Positions 15,982-24,681 of a stretch of 37,044 nucleotides of DNA are shown here, in pieces. The notes under the pieces are model-generated. The model was not told the origin of the DNA. It made no database searches and saw only the letters and a list, made by a program, of their open reading frames with translations. The stretch comes from an uncultured Lachnospiraceae bacterium (GTDB lineage: Bacteria; Bacillota; Clostridia; Lachnospirales; Lachnospiraceae), in the NCBI GenBank assembly GCA_934402055.1, contig CAKRTC010000023.1, positions 1 through 37,044 on the forward strand, given 5' to 3'. Numbering within the stretch: position 1 is the stretch's first letter; each line of letters starts with the position of its first letter. The translations under genes and the position numbers were made by a program.

Positions 15982-17400
15982 TTAATATTTCTTCTGTAAT
16001 ACGGCTATATAGAAGCCGTCGTTATGCTCTCCCGGAATGAGCTTGCATTCCGCGATCTTCCTGAAGCCAAGTTCATTTTCCGCAAATGCGGCATTCATTT
16101 CATTTTCCGCCCTGCTGAGTGTACAGGTCGAATAGACCAGCCTGCCCTTAGGCTTAACGAATCTGCTTACATTGCGTAAGATATCACGCTGCAGCTCCTG
16201 CAGCTCGGCAACCGAATACTCCTCAAGATTAAGCTTGATATCCGGCTTTTTGCCTATGACTCCGAGTCCCGAGCACGGGAGATCGGCAATCAGTATGTCT
16301 GCTCTGTACAGACTTTCTTCGTCCTCCTTGAGAGCGTCCTGTACCCTGACCCTTATATTTTTATAGCCGCAGCGCTTGACATTTTCCTCAATAAGCGCGG
16401 TCTTCTGACGCGATACATCTCTTGCCTCTATCCTGCAGCTGTCACCGCAAAGCTCTGCTATGGCAAGTGACTTGCCTCCGGGTGCGGCACAGACATCGAT
16501 TATATTGTCTCCGCTTGCCGCTTCCGCAAATGAAGCCACAAGTGCCGAAGCGGGATCCTGCACGGTGATATAACCCTTATTAAAGGCTTTGGCTGTCGCT
16601 ATATCCCCTCCGCTTATCTCGTACATTACCGGAATTTCCGGGCTATGCCCTCCGCTAAGAACTGCTCCCTCAAGCATGGCCTCCATGTCTATCCTTGCAG
16701 TCTCAAAGCCGTCTTCCTTAAGCATTTCGACTATATATTTCTCAAGCTCCTGCTTGTTTTCTCTTGTCTTACCTCCGAGTGCGGCTCTTGAGAGATTAAA
16801 TCTCACACTTTCCTTACGTCCGCAAAGATATGCCTCGAAGATGCGTATCGCTGTCTCTCTTCCGTAATCCTTCTCAAGCAAGTTGCATATCCACGCAGGC
16901 AGAGAATATTTTACGGTATCCTTGCCTTCTATATCTGTCTTGGCGCCGTCTGCTTCAAAATCTCTTGCCGCAGCTCTCAATACACCGTTTACAAAGCCGC
17001 TCATTCCGTCCATGCCGTGCAGCTTCACAAGCTTCACGGCCTCATTGCAGGCAGCGCTGTTCGGAACTCTGTTCATGAACATGATCTGGTATAAGGACAT
17101 ACGGAGCACTGCCCTGATAAGGGGCTTCTGAGATTTCATGGGTTTGGTAAGAAATCTGCTTAAAACTGCATCAAGGGTAATGAGTCTGTCGAGAGTCCCC
17201 ATCACTATATGCTCGATAAATGCCCTGTCCGTGCTGCTGAGCATAACTCCGCCGTGCTTGATATCATCAAAGCATTCCTTCAGTATGGTATTGGATTTAC
17301 GGCTGTTTTCACATATCTCAATCAGCACAAAAAGCGCGATGTCTCGCGCATTTTGTTTATCCTTGATATTATAGTTTTTTCCGGATCTCGGCATCCTCAT
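15982..17400 (-). CDS. rsmB: 16S rRNA (cytosine-967-C5)-methyltransferase RsmB
   Basis: 472 residues. The N-terminal NusB-like domain (about 15-145) is followed by a ferredoxin-like linker and a Rossmann-fold methyltransferase. Motif I DVCAAPGGKS is at 302-311, motif IV DLPCSGLG with C376 at 373-380, and motif VI STCTLS with the catalytic C426. GGAGAGGAAAAG precedes the ATG. A short basic N-terminal extension (MRMPRSGKN) may be real or may reflect a start slightly too far upstream. In the run it sits between the YugP-type protease and rlmN. Confidence 0.94.
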   Translation of the reverse strand: MRMPRSGKNYNIKDKQNARDIALFVLIEICENSRKSNTILKECFDDIKHGGVMLSSTDRAFIEHIVMGTLDRLITLDAVLSRFLTKPMKSQKPLIRAVLRMSLYQIMFMNRVPNSAACNEAVKLVKLHGMDGMSGFVNGVLRAAARDFEADGAKTDIEGKDTVKYSLPAWICNLLEKDYGRETAIRIFEAYLCGRKESVRFNLSRAALGGKTRENKQELEKYIVEMLKEDGFETARIDMEAMLEGAVLSGGHSPEIPVMYEISGGDIATAKAFNKGYITVQDPASALVASFAEAASGDNIIDVCAAPGGKSLAIAELCGDSCRIEARDVSRQKTALIEENVKRCGYKNIRVRVQDALKEDEESLYRADILIADLPCSGLGVIGKKPDIKLNLEEYSVAELQELQRDILRNVSRFVKPKGRLVYSTCTLSRAENEMNAAFAENELGFRKIAECKLIPGEHNDGFYIAVLQKKY

Positions 17401-17428
17401 AAATACTTTTCCTCTCCGTCCTCACTTA

Positions 17429-18118
17429 TCAGTCTCTGTTGCGTCCTCTTGCAAGGATAATAAGTCTGAGGAGCTGAAGTATTGCCGATGCCGCAGCCGC
17501 AACATAGGTAAGTCCTGCTGCTCTCAGTACCTTCTTTGCTCCGGCAAGTTCCTCCCCCTGCAGCATTCCGTTAGCCTGTATTATCTTAAGCGCTCTGTTG
17601 GACGCATTATACTCTATTGGAAGCAGCAATATCGAAAACATAACTCCGAGGCTGAACAGTACTATGCCGAGCTTCATGATAGGCTCATATGAAAAGATAA
17701 GTCCCGCAATGACAATGTATATTCCTGCCTGTGATCCGATGGAGCACACCGGAGCCAGACTTCTCTGTATGGTAAGCGGAAAATACCCCGTAGCGTCCTG
17801 TATTGCGTGTCCGCACTCATGAGCGGCTATGCCTATACTTGCAATGCTGCTTGAATTATAGTTTTCCTGAAGGAGACATACCTCCTTTTTAGCCGGAGAA
17901 TAATAATCCGAATGAGCTCCGCTTATCATCCTTACCGAAACATCATATATGCCGTTATCGTTCAGTATCTTTTTGGCAGCTTCAGCCGCTGTGATCCCGG
18001 AATAGGTCCGCTTTCTGCGATACTCATTGATAAGCCCGTTTACATTGGCCGAAGCCCACATTGAGAGCACAGCACCTATGATCACCAATATATACGTAGG
18101 ATCGTAATAATAAAACAT
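17429..18118 (-). CDS. Zinc-dependent membrane metallopeptidase, YugP family
   Basis: 229 residues. An N-terminal transmembrane segment (about 8-25) precedes a domain with HECGH at 100-104 (HExxH zinc site) followed by two or three hydrophobic helices. This is the architecture of the neutral zinc metallopeptidase 2 family (YugP). The substrate is not established. It begins one base from the fmt stop, so it is embedded in the translation cluster, an arrangement often seen in Clostridia. GGAAGAGAAAGAGG lies before the ATG. Confidence 0.9.
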   Translation of the reverse strand: MFYYYDPTYILVIIGAVLSMWASANVNGLINEYRRKRTYSGITAAEAAKKILNDNGIYDVSVRMISGAHSDYYSPAKKEVCLLQENYNSSSIASIGIAAHECGHAIQDATGYFPLTIQRSLAPVCSIGSQAGIYIVIAGLIFSYEPIMKLGIVLFSLGVMFSILLLPIEYNASNRALKIIQANGMLQGEELAGAKKVLRAAGLTYVAAAASAILQLLRLIILARGRNRD

Positions 18119-18119
18119 A

Positions 18120-19064
18120 TCAGCCTCTTTCTCTTCCGAAAATGCCGTTTATCGTATTGCCTCTCAGATAATCGGCAGTCTTCATACGCTTCTTGCTCTC
18201 AGGCTGAAGCTCCGTTATCTCTATTGCACCGTCACCGGCAGCAACATACAGCTTACCGTCCTTTGCCAGAGCCGTACCCGGAACCGTTCCGTCCGCAAAT
18301 ACCTTGTGATCCGCAAGCTTTGCCTTATGTATCTTGAGCATACTTCCGTTATAGTAGGTAAATGTTCCCGGCCACGGATACAGACCTCTTATAAGCCTCT
18401 CTATGCCTGCCGCATCCTTATTCCAGTCGATATTGCCCATATCCTTGGAAAGTGTCTTGGCATAGCAGCTTCCCTCCTCAGACTGCGGGACCGGCTTAAG
18501 ACTTCCTTCCTCAACGCCCTTAAGAGTATCGCAGATAAGCTCCGCCCCCAATACGGCAAGCTTGTCAAAGAGCGAACCGCCTGTCTCGTCTGCAGCCGGA
18601 ACTATCTTTCTTACCATGAGGATATCTCCGGTATCAAGTCCCTCATCCATAAGCATGGTTGTGACTCCGGTCTCCTTATCACCTTCGATGACTGCCCACT
18701 GTATCGGAGCAGCGCCTCTCCACCTCGGAAGCAGCGACGCATGAACATTGATGCAGCCGTACTTAGGTATATCGAGAAGCTCCTTCTTAAGTATCTTGCC
18801 GTATGCGGTAACCACTATAACATCCGGCTTAAGCTCTCTTATATGTGCGATAAACTGTGTGTCCGATGCCTTCTCCGGCTGCAGTATCTCGCTTATGCCA
18901 AGCTCAAGTGCCTTACGCTTGACCTCTGTGGGCTTAAGCTCGCTGTGCCGTCCTACCGGCTTATCCGGCTGGCTTACCACCGCTGTTATCTCATAGCCTG
19001 CTTTATATATAGCTTCCAGATTTGATGCCGCAAAATCCGGCGTTCCCATAAAAATCACACGCAT
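18120..19064 (-). CDS. fmt: Methionyl-tRNA formyltransferase
   Basis: 314 residues. It transfers formyl from 10-formyl-THF to Met-tRNA(fMet). The N-terminal Rossmann domain carries the catalytic N106 and H108, SLLPRWRG at 110-117 and D144 in GLDTGD. The C-terminal OB-like domain starts at about 205. GAGGAAG precedes the start. It lies three bases after def, the usual def-fmt pair. Confidence 0.97.
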   Translation of the reverse strand: MRVIFMGTPDFAASNLEAIYKAGYEITAVVSQPDKPVGRHSELKPTEVKRKALELGISEILQPEKASDTQFIAHIRELKPDVIVVTAYGKILKKELLDIPKYGCINVHASLLPRWRGAAPIQWAVIEGDKETGVTTMLMDEGLDTGDILMVRKIVPAADETGGSLFDKLAVLGAELICDTLKGVEEGSLKPVPQSEEGSCYAKTLSKDMGNIDWNKDAAGIERLIRGLYPWPGTFTYYNGSMLKIHKAKLADHKVFADGTVPGTALAKDGKLYVAAGDGAIEITELQPESKKRMKTADYLRGNTINGIFGRERG

Positions 19065-19067
19065 ATG

Positions 19068-19568
19068 TTATTCTTCCTCTGCCTCTTCCTCTTCCGGCAG
19101 CTTGCTGAGATCTACCAATTCTCCGTTCACCTTGTCGATATAGAGCACTCCGTGCAGATGATCGTTCTCATGCTGGATACATCTTGCAAGAAGTCCGTCT
19201 GCCTCAAGCTCAAACTCTTCCATATTTGCATCAAGTGCTCTTACCTTGACATGCTCGGCTCTTGTGACCTGTCCCTGATATCCCGGCACGCTTAAGCAGC
19301 CCTCGTTATCGGTCTGCTCCCCGCTGAGCTCGATTATCTCCGGATTTATAAATACATAAGGCTCGCACTCCTCTACTCCGCAGTCGATAACAAAGAGCTT
19401 CTTGAGTATGCCTACCTGGGGTGCGGCAAGACCTACGCCGTTTGCCTCATACATGGTATCGAACATATCGTCGATAAGTACCGCCGTGCGCTCTGTCATC
19501 TCCTTGATATCCTTACACTCTTTTCTGAGGATAGCATCCCCTTCCTTACGTATCTCTCTGATTGCCAT
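19068..19568 (-). CDS. def: Peptide deformylase
   Basis: 166 residues. It removes formyl from nascent N-terminal methionine. The three metal-site motifs are GVGLAAPQ at 44-51, EGCLSVPG at 89-96 (metal ligand C91) and HENDH at 133-137. The C-terminus ends in an acidic run, EEEEAEEE-like. AAGGAAAA precedes the ATG, fifteen bases after priA. Confidence 0.97.
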   Translation of the reverse strand: MAIREIRKEGDAILRKECKDIKEMTERTAVLIDDMFDTMYEANGVGLAAPQVGILKKLFVIDCGVEECEPYVFINPEIIELSGEQTDNEGCLSVPGYQGQVTRAEHVKVRALDANMEEFELEADGLLARCIQHENDHLHGVLYIDKVNGELVDLSKLPEEEEAEEE

Positions 19569-19583
19569 GATTTTATATTTTCC

Positions 19584-21659
19584 TTATCTTATATCAAAAT
19601 TTATGTAAACTCTCGCGGGAGCTGAAGCATCCGGCTCCGCATGACTCATGATATCCTCACGTATCTTTGTGATTATATCATGACGCTTATTCTTAATATA
19701 TATAATCTTTCTGTAGTTATCTTTAATTTTATATATAGCCTCATTGCAGGGACCTATGACCTCTGCTCCCTCCGACTCATAAGCCTCCGCTGCTGCCGCT
19801 GCTTTTTTTGCCGCAGCCTCAAGTGTCTGCTCGTCCTCTGATCTCAGCCGCACAAACAGCATAAATGTCTCCGGAGGATAGTTAAGCAGTCTCCTGTAGC
19901 TCATCTCACGCTCATAGAAGCTCTCATAATCTCTGCCTGCGGCGCAGCTGATCGCATAGTGTGAGGGATCATAGCTCTGTATGACTACCTCACCTGTCCT
20001 CTCACCTCTGCCGCTTCGTCCGGCCGCCTGAGTAATAAGCTGATAGCTTCGTTCGGATGCATCATACTCCGAGGTGTTAAGCGACAGATCTGCCGCAACT
20101 ATACCTACAAGTGTGACATTTTCAAAATCATGTCCCTTGACTATCATCTGAGTGCCTATAAGTATGTCTGCCTTGTGTGCCTTAAAGTCGCTGAGTATGC
20201 GCTCATAAGCATTCTTGGAAGAGGTGGTATCCGCATCCATCCTGAGTACTCTCGCATCCGGAAATGTATTGCGTACAGCCTGCTCAAGCTTCTGTGTGCC
20301 GGTTCCGAAAGGTGCTATATAGCTGCTCTTGCACTCCGGACAGATCTTCGGCATAGGCCTTGTATATCCGCAGTAATGACAGGATAAAAGCGCGGCTTCC
20401 TTTCTGCCCGTGCGTGGATCCACATACCAGTTATTGTGAGCTGTCATGGACACATCACAATGCGGACACTTTATGACATGTCCGCAGCTCCTGCATGAAA
20501 CAAAGCCTGCATAGCCTCTGCGGTTTATAAAGAGCATGATCTGCTCTCCGCGGTCAAGCCTCTCGCTTATCTTCTCATGCAGTGTCTCTGAAAATATGCT
20601 CCTGTTTCCCTGTGCAAGTTCACTTCGCATATCAACTACACTTATCTTTGGAAGCTCTGCTCCCTTATGCGCACGACTAAGCAGCTTGTGCAGTGCATAC
20701 TCGCCCTTAAGTGCCTTGGTATAAGACTCAAGTGAAGGCGTGGCTGACCCGAGTACAAGCTTTGCTCCGCACATCTTTGCCCGTTTCCTTGCCACATCTC
20801 TCGTATCATATCTCGGCGAAGTCTCGGACTGATATGTCCTTTCATGCTCCTCGTCTATGATTATAAGTCCCAATTCTTTAAACGGCGTGAACAATGCAGA
20901 TCTAGGTCCTACCATAACATCTATTTCGCCGTTTACAGCCTTTTGGAACTGATCGTAGCGTTCTCCTGCGCTTAGCTTTGAATGCATGACGGCAACCTTA
21001 TCTCCGAAGTATCTCGCAAGCTCCGTTACCGTCTGAAAGGTCAGAGATATCTCCGGAATAAGCACTATGGACTGCTTACCTGCTTTCTGCATACCCCTGA
21101 TAAGCTCTATATATATCCTTGTCTTGCCGCTTCCGGTTATGCCGTAGAGCAATGACGGTCTGGTGTTTTCCGTCCTTATCTCTTCAACCGCCTTCCGCTG
21201 GTCTGCATTTAAAAAGGCTTTTTCCTCCGGCTCTTCCGTCAAAGCTACGGATACACTTTCGCTGCCATTCCCGGCTATGCCTCGTATAGTCTCCACAGCA
21301 TCTTTTCTGCGGCTGTTCTTACGAACCTTAGCCTTGACCGGAAGCACTGTCATAAGAGCCTGATTCATGGTGCAGCCATATTCCTTGGACATGTAGTCGG
21401 CAAGCCTTATAAGCTCCTGTTCTATATCAGGCGCCCCATCTATCAGTGAATCTATATATTTTATCTTGTCGTCTCGAAGCCCGGATCTTGTGCTGAGAGC
21501 AATAACGACTCCCTTTCTTTTCCGTCCGCCGTTTCCGAAAGGCACGTTCACGCGGACTCCGGGATAGAGCTTATCCTTAAGCTCCTCCGGAACGGCATAG
21601 GTAAATGCCTTATCAAGCTCCTCGGCCGATATATCGATTATTATCTCAGCATACAGCAT
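19584..21659 (-). CDS. priA: Primosomal replication restart helicase PriA
   Basis: 691 residues. The N-terminal 3'BD and wHTH region extends to about 145. The helicase follows with Walker A GITGSGKT at 173-180 and DEEH at 269-272. Eight zinc cysteines at 389, 392, 398, 401, 427, 430, 440 and 443 form the two binuclear zinc sites. The segment between the second and third pair (402-426) is longer than usual by about ten residues. PriA reloads the replisome at repaired forks. It sits three bases after murF and before def, the order also seen in other Firmicutes. Confidence 0.96.
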   Translation of the reverse strand: MLYAEIIIDISAEELDKAFTYAVPEELKDKLYPGVRVNVPFGNGGRKRKGVVIALSTRSGLRDDKIKYIDSLIDGAPDIEQELIRLADYMSKEYGCTMNQALMTVLPVKAKVRKNSRRKDAVETIRGIAGNGSESVSVALTEEPEEKAFLNADQRKAVEEIRTENTRPSLLYGITGSGKTRIYIELIRGMQKAGKQSIVLIPEISLTFQTVTELARYFGDKVAVMHSKLSAGERYDQFQKAVNGEIDVMVGPRSALFTPFKELGLIIIDEEHERTYQSETSPRYDTRDVARKRAKMCGAKLVLGSATPSLESYTKALKGEYALHKLLSRAHKGAELPKISVVDMRSELAQGNRSIFSETLHEKISERLDRGEQIMLFINRRGYAGFVSCRSCGHVIKCPHCDVSMTAHNNWYVDPRTGRKEAALLSCHYCGYTRPMPKICPECKSSYIAPFGTGTQKLEQAVRNTFPDARVLRMDADTTSSKNAYERILSDFKAHKADILIGTQMIVKGHDFENVTLVGIVAADLSLNTSEYDASERSYQLITQAAGRSGRGERTGEVVIQSYDPSHYAISCAAGRDYESFYEREMSYRRLLNYPPETFMLFVRLRSEDEQTLEAAAKKAAAAAEAYESEGAEVIGPCNEAIYKIKDNYRKIIYIKNKRHDIITKIREDIMSHAEPDASAPARVYINFDIR

Positions 21660-21662
21660 CCG

Positions 21663-23162
21663 TTATTTTGTCTCGGGATACAATTCATTGACAAGCTGTC
21701 CCAGCTTCATAGAGTTGGAACCCTTGAACAAGCATACGTCTCCCGCATATACCTCACTCTTTAATGCAGCTTTAAGCTCATCGAGAGAATCGAAACAGTA
21801 TACCCAAGGCATATGTCTCGAAGGCTCCTCGCAAAAGCCCAGCTTAATTCCCTCTGCGGTATGCTTTGAAAGCTCCCCGTAGAGCATTACTATATCTATA
21901 TTCGGAGTCTCGGCGGCAATATATTCGCCGACCTCCCTGTGATAATCCGCTTCATTCGGACCCAGCTCAAGCATATCGGCAAGCACGGCTATGTGTCTCT
22001 CCTCAGTCTGCATCCCGTCGAGCACCTTAAGTCCCGCCTTGACCGACTGCGGTGCGGCATTATAGGCATCGTTGATTATCCTGATACCCGCAGACTCGTA
22101 GATACGTCCCCTGCCGTCAAGGCTTGTGAAGCCTCCAACAGCCTCCGCTGCCTTTTCCGGGTCTGCCCCGTGAACATAGGCAACCGAAAGAGCCGCAAGC
22201 GAATTAAGTATCATATGCTCGCCCGCAACGCTTAAATGCACTCTCATGAGCTTTTCGTTCTTTATGACGAGTGTGTATTCATAGACCCCGTCCTTATTGC
22301 TGATGTCGGCTGCGCTTATATCAGCTTTGGCTCCGGTTCCGTAATAGAGTATCTCAATATCCTTATCCCTGCATTTTTCCGGGAAAAAGTCTCTGATATC
22401 ATCACGGCTCAGCATATCGTCATCGGCATTAAGTATGAGCTTTCCGCCATCATGCATTCCGTCGAGTATATGCAGTTTTTCACGCATGATATTCTCACGG
22501 CTGCCCAGGTTTCCGATATGACTTACACCTATTACCGTAAATACTGCGGTATCGCATTTTACGACCTCGGATATACGGCTCATCTCGTCAAATTCCGACA
22601 TGCCCATCTCTATAACTCCGATATCGGCAGCTTCATCCGTCTCGGTGACCGTTATAGGTACTCCTGTCTGTGAATTGGCATTGCCTTTGGTGGAATATAC
22701 TTTATACGAAGCAGACAGGGCACAGGCTGTCATCTCTCTGAGCGTGGTCTTGCCCACCGAGCCTGTCACGCCGACATAAGGAATATGCACATACTTCTCT
22801 CTGTAATATGCTCCGAGGCTCTGAAGAGCATTCCTTGTTTCATCGACCTTTATAAGTACAAAGGATCTGTCCCTTCCGAGAGCCTTTGCGGAAAGTGCCT
22901 CGGTGAATCCTTCGGCTGAAAGTCCGCTAAGCTCCGCAAGCTTATCCGTGTCATATGCCGTAAATGCCGCAGTCGCTCCTGCCTTGGCTGCATTTACGAT
23001 AAACTTATGTGCATCCACTCTTGCACCTATTATAGGCACAAAGAGATCCTCTCCCTTCATCTTGTTGGAATCGGTAGTGATATTGCAAATAAGCGTATCG
23101 GCATCCCCGTATATTATCTTTCCGTTTACCGCCTCTGCGGTCTCGGCTGCTCTAAGCTTCAT
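21663..23162 (-). CDS. murF: UDP-N-acetylmuramoyl-tripeptide--D-Ala-D-Ala ligase
   Basis: 499 residues. It adds D-Ala-D-Ala to complete the UDP-MurNAc-pentapeptide in the cytoplasm. The N-terminal UDP-binding domain is followed by the ATP P-loop GVTGSVGKTT at 131-140. The NANSQTGVP and VIEMGMSEFDEM segments typical of MurF follow, with a Mur ligase C-terminal domain from about 350. It overlaps murE by four bases (ATGA), so translation is probably coupled. Confidence 0.95.
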   Translation of the reverse strand: MKLRAAETAEAVNGKIIYGDADTLICNITTDSNKMKGEDLFVPIIGARVDAHKFIVNAAKAGATAAFTAYDTDKLAELSGLSAEGFTEALSAKALGRDRSFVLIKVDETRNALQSLGAYYREKYVHIPYVGVTGSVGKTTLREMTACALSASYKVYSTKGNANSQTGVPITVTETDEAADIGVIEMGMSEFDEMSRISEVVKCDTAVFTVIGVSHIGNLGSRENIMREKLHILDGMHDGGKLILNADDDMLSRDDIRDFFPEKCRDKDIEILYYGTGAKADISAADISNKDGVYEYTLVIKNEKLMRVHLSVAGEHMILNSLAALSVAYVHGADPEKAAEAVGGFTSLDGRGRIYESAGIRIINDAYNAAPQSVKAGLKVLDGMQTEERHIAVLADMLELGPNEADYHREVGEYIAAETPNIDIVMLYGELSKHTAEGIKLGFCEEPSRHMPWVYCFDSLDELKAALKSEVYAGDVCLFKGSNSMKLGQLVNELYPETK

Positions 23163-24664
23163 AATCCAAGCTCTTCCTTTATCTTAAGTATCTCCTCACG
23201 GTCGCTGAAATGATGTCTTACGCCGTTTTCCTCCTGATAGTCCTCGTGACCCTTGCCTATGACGGCTATTATATCTCCGTCTTCGGCATTTGCCATGGCA
23301 TAACGTATGGCCTCGCGTCTGTCAAGTATCTTGATATAATTGCCGGACTTTCCGCCTGCTTCAAGATATGCCTGCTCTATGTCGCTGACTATATCCTCGG
23401 TCTTTTCGAATCTCGAATTATCCGCCGTGAAAATACTTAAGTCGGCACAATGCGCAGCCGTTCCGCCCATACCTATACGTCTGTCCTTGGAACGGTTTCC
23501 GCCGCAGCCGAATACCACCACAAGACGCTTGGGCTCATATTTTCTGAGTGTCTCCATGAGATTGACCATGCTTACCTCGTTATGGGCATAATCTACGAGC
23601 ACAGTAAATCTGTCGGACTTATACACTACCTCACTTCTGCCCGTCACATGCACATCTCTGAGCGCTTCCTTGAGCTTATCCACAGGAAGTCCGAGATCAT
23701 AGGCAACAGTTATGACTGCCATTGCATTGCTTACATTGTAATCACCCGGTATGCCGAGACTGAATTCATTGTTGATGAGTCCGTTTGTATCGAATACGGT
23801 TCCCGCAAAATCAGCAGAGGTCCTGAATCTGAGCTCATGTGCATTGAGATCGGCATCCTTGTCGGCAATAGAGAAGCGATACTGCTTGCCTCTGAACTCG
23901 GCAAGCTTCATAAGCTCGTCCGTATGCTCGTCATCCGCATTTACAACAGCAGTATCACACTGGGTAAACAGTCTTGATTTACAATACAGATACTCATCAA
24001 AATCCGCATGCTCCAGAGGTCCTATATGATCCGGGCTGATATTTAAGAAAACGCCGTAATCAAAGCTTAAGGCATCTGTTCTGTTCATCTTGAAGCCCTG
24101 TGAGGAGCATTCCATAACAACATATTCGCAGCCTGCCTCAAGCATCCTGTAAAAATAGCTGTTGAGATCATAGCTGTCCGGTGTTGTGTTCTTTATCTCA
24201 AACTGCTCGTCACCGATAACGACTCCGTTGGTTCCGATAACTCCTGCCTTAATGCCGCATTTGTCAAATACGGCCTTGAACATATATGAGGTCGAGGTCT
24301 TGCCCTTGGTGCCTGTAAGTCCGATAAGCTTAAGCTTGTCCGCAGGATGATCAAAACGTGCCGCAGCAAGATAAGCAAGCGTCTTCCGTGCATTTTCCGT
24401 GAAAATGATATTGATATCCTTAAGTTCCTCTTCGGAAAGCTTAAGATCAAGCAGAGCCTTCTCGACTACAAAGGTCTTGCAGCCCTTGGATAAAACATCC
24501 GGGATAAAGTCATGAGAATCCGTCTTGCTTCCGCACATGCACAAAAAGACGGTATCCGGCGCTGCCTTTCTCGAATCGAATACAACATCATTAACTTCAC
24601 ATTCGTCTGTACCGTTGAGCAGCTTGTATTCGGTGCCCTTAAGCCAGTCCTTTAGTATTGCCAT
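23159..24664 (-). CDS. murE: UDP-N-acetylmuramyl-tripeptide synthetase (MurE-type ligase), divergent
   Basis: 501 residues, Mur ligase adding the third amino acid of the stem peptide. The P-loop GLTGTKGKTST is at 115-125, and the three-domain fold is clear. DNSR at 415-418 occupies the DNPR position that binds meso-diaminopimelate, so mDAP is the likely substrate, with Pro replaced by Ser. Other motifs differ from textbook MurE: SSQ at 187-189 in place of SSH, DHIGPLEH at 212-219 in place of DHLDxH, and DYAHNE in place of DYAHTP. This looks like a distinct clostridial subtype. AAAGGAG precedes the ATG and overlaps the ftsK stop codon. Whether a second, conventional murE exists cannot be seen here. 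Confidence 0.88.
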   Translation of the reverse strand: MAILKDWLKGTEYKLLNGTDECEVNDVVFDSRKAAPDTVFLCMCGSKTDSHDFIPDVLSKGCKTFVVEKALLDLKLSEEELKDINIIFTENARKTLAYLAAARFDHPADKLKLIGLTGTKGKTSTSYMFKAVFDKCGIKAGVIGTNGVVIGDEQFEIKNTTPDSYDLNSYFYRMLEAGCEYVVMECSSQGFKMNRTDALSFDYGVFLNISPDHIGPLEHADFDEYLYCKSRLFTQCDTAVVNADDEHTDELMKLAEFRGKQYRFSIADKDADLNAHELRFRTSADFAGTVFDTNGLINNEFSLGIPGDYNVSNAMAVITVAYDLGLPVDKLKEALRDVHVTGRSEVVYKSDRFTVLVDYAHNEVSMVNLMETLRKYEPKRLVVVFGCGGNRSKDRRIGMGGTAAHCADLSIFTADNSRFEKTEDIVSDIEQAYLEAGGKSGNYIKILDRREAIRYAMANAEDGDIIAVIGKGHEDYQEENGVRHHFSDREEILKIKEELGL

Positions 24665-24681
24665 TTTTGATAATAACTCCT

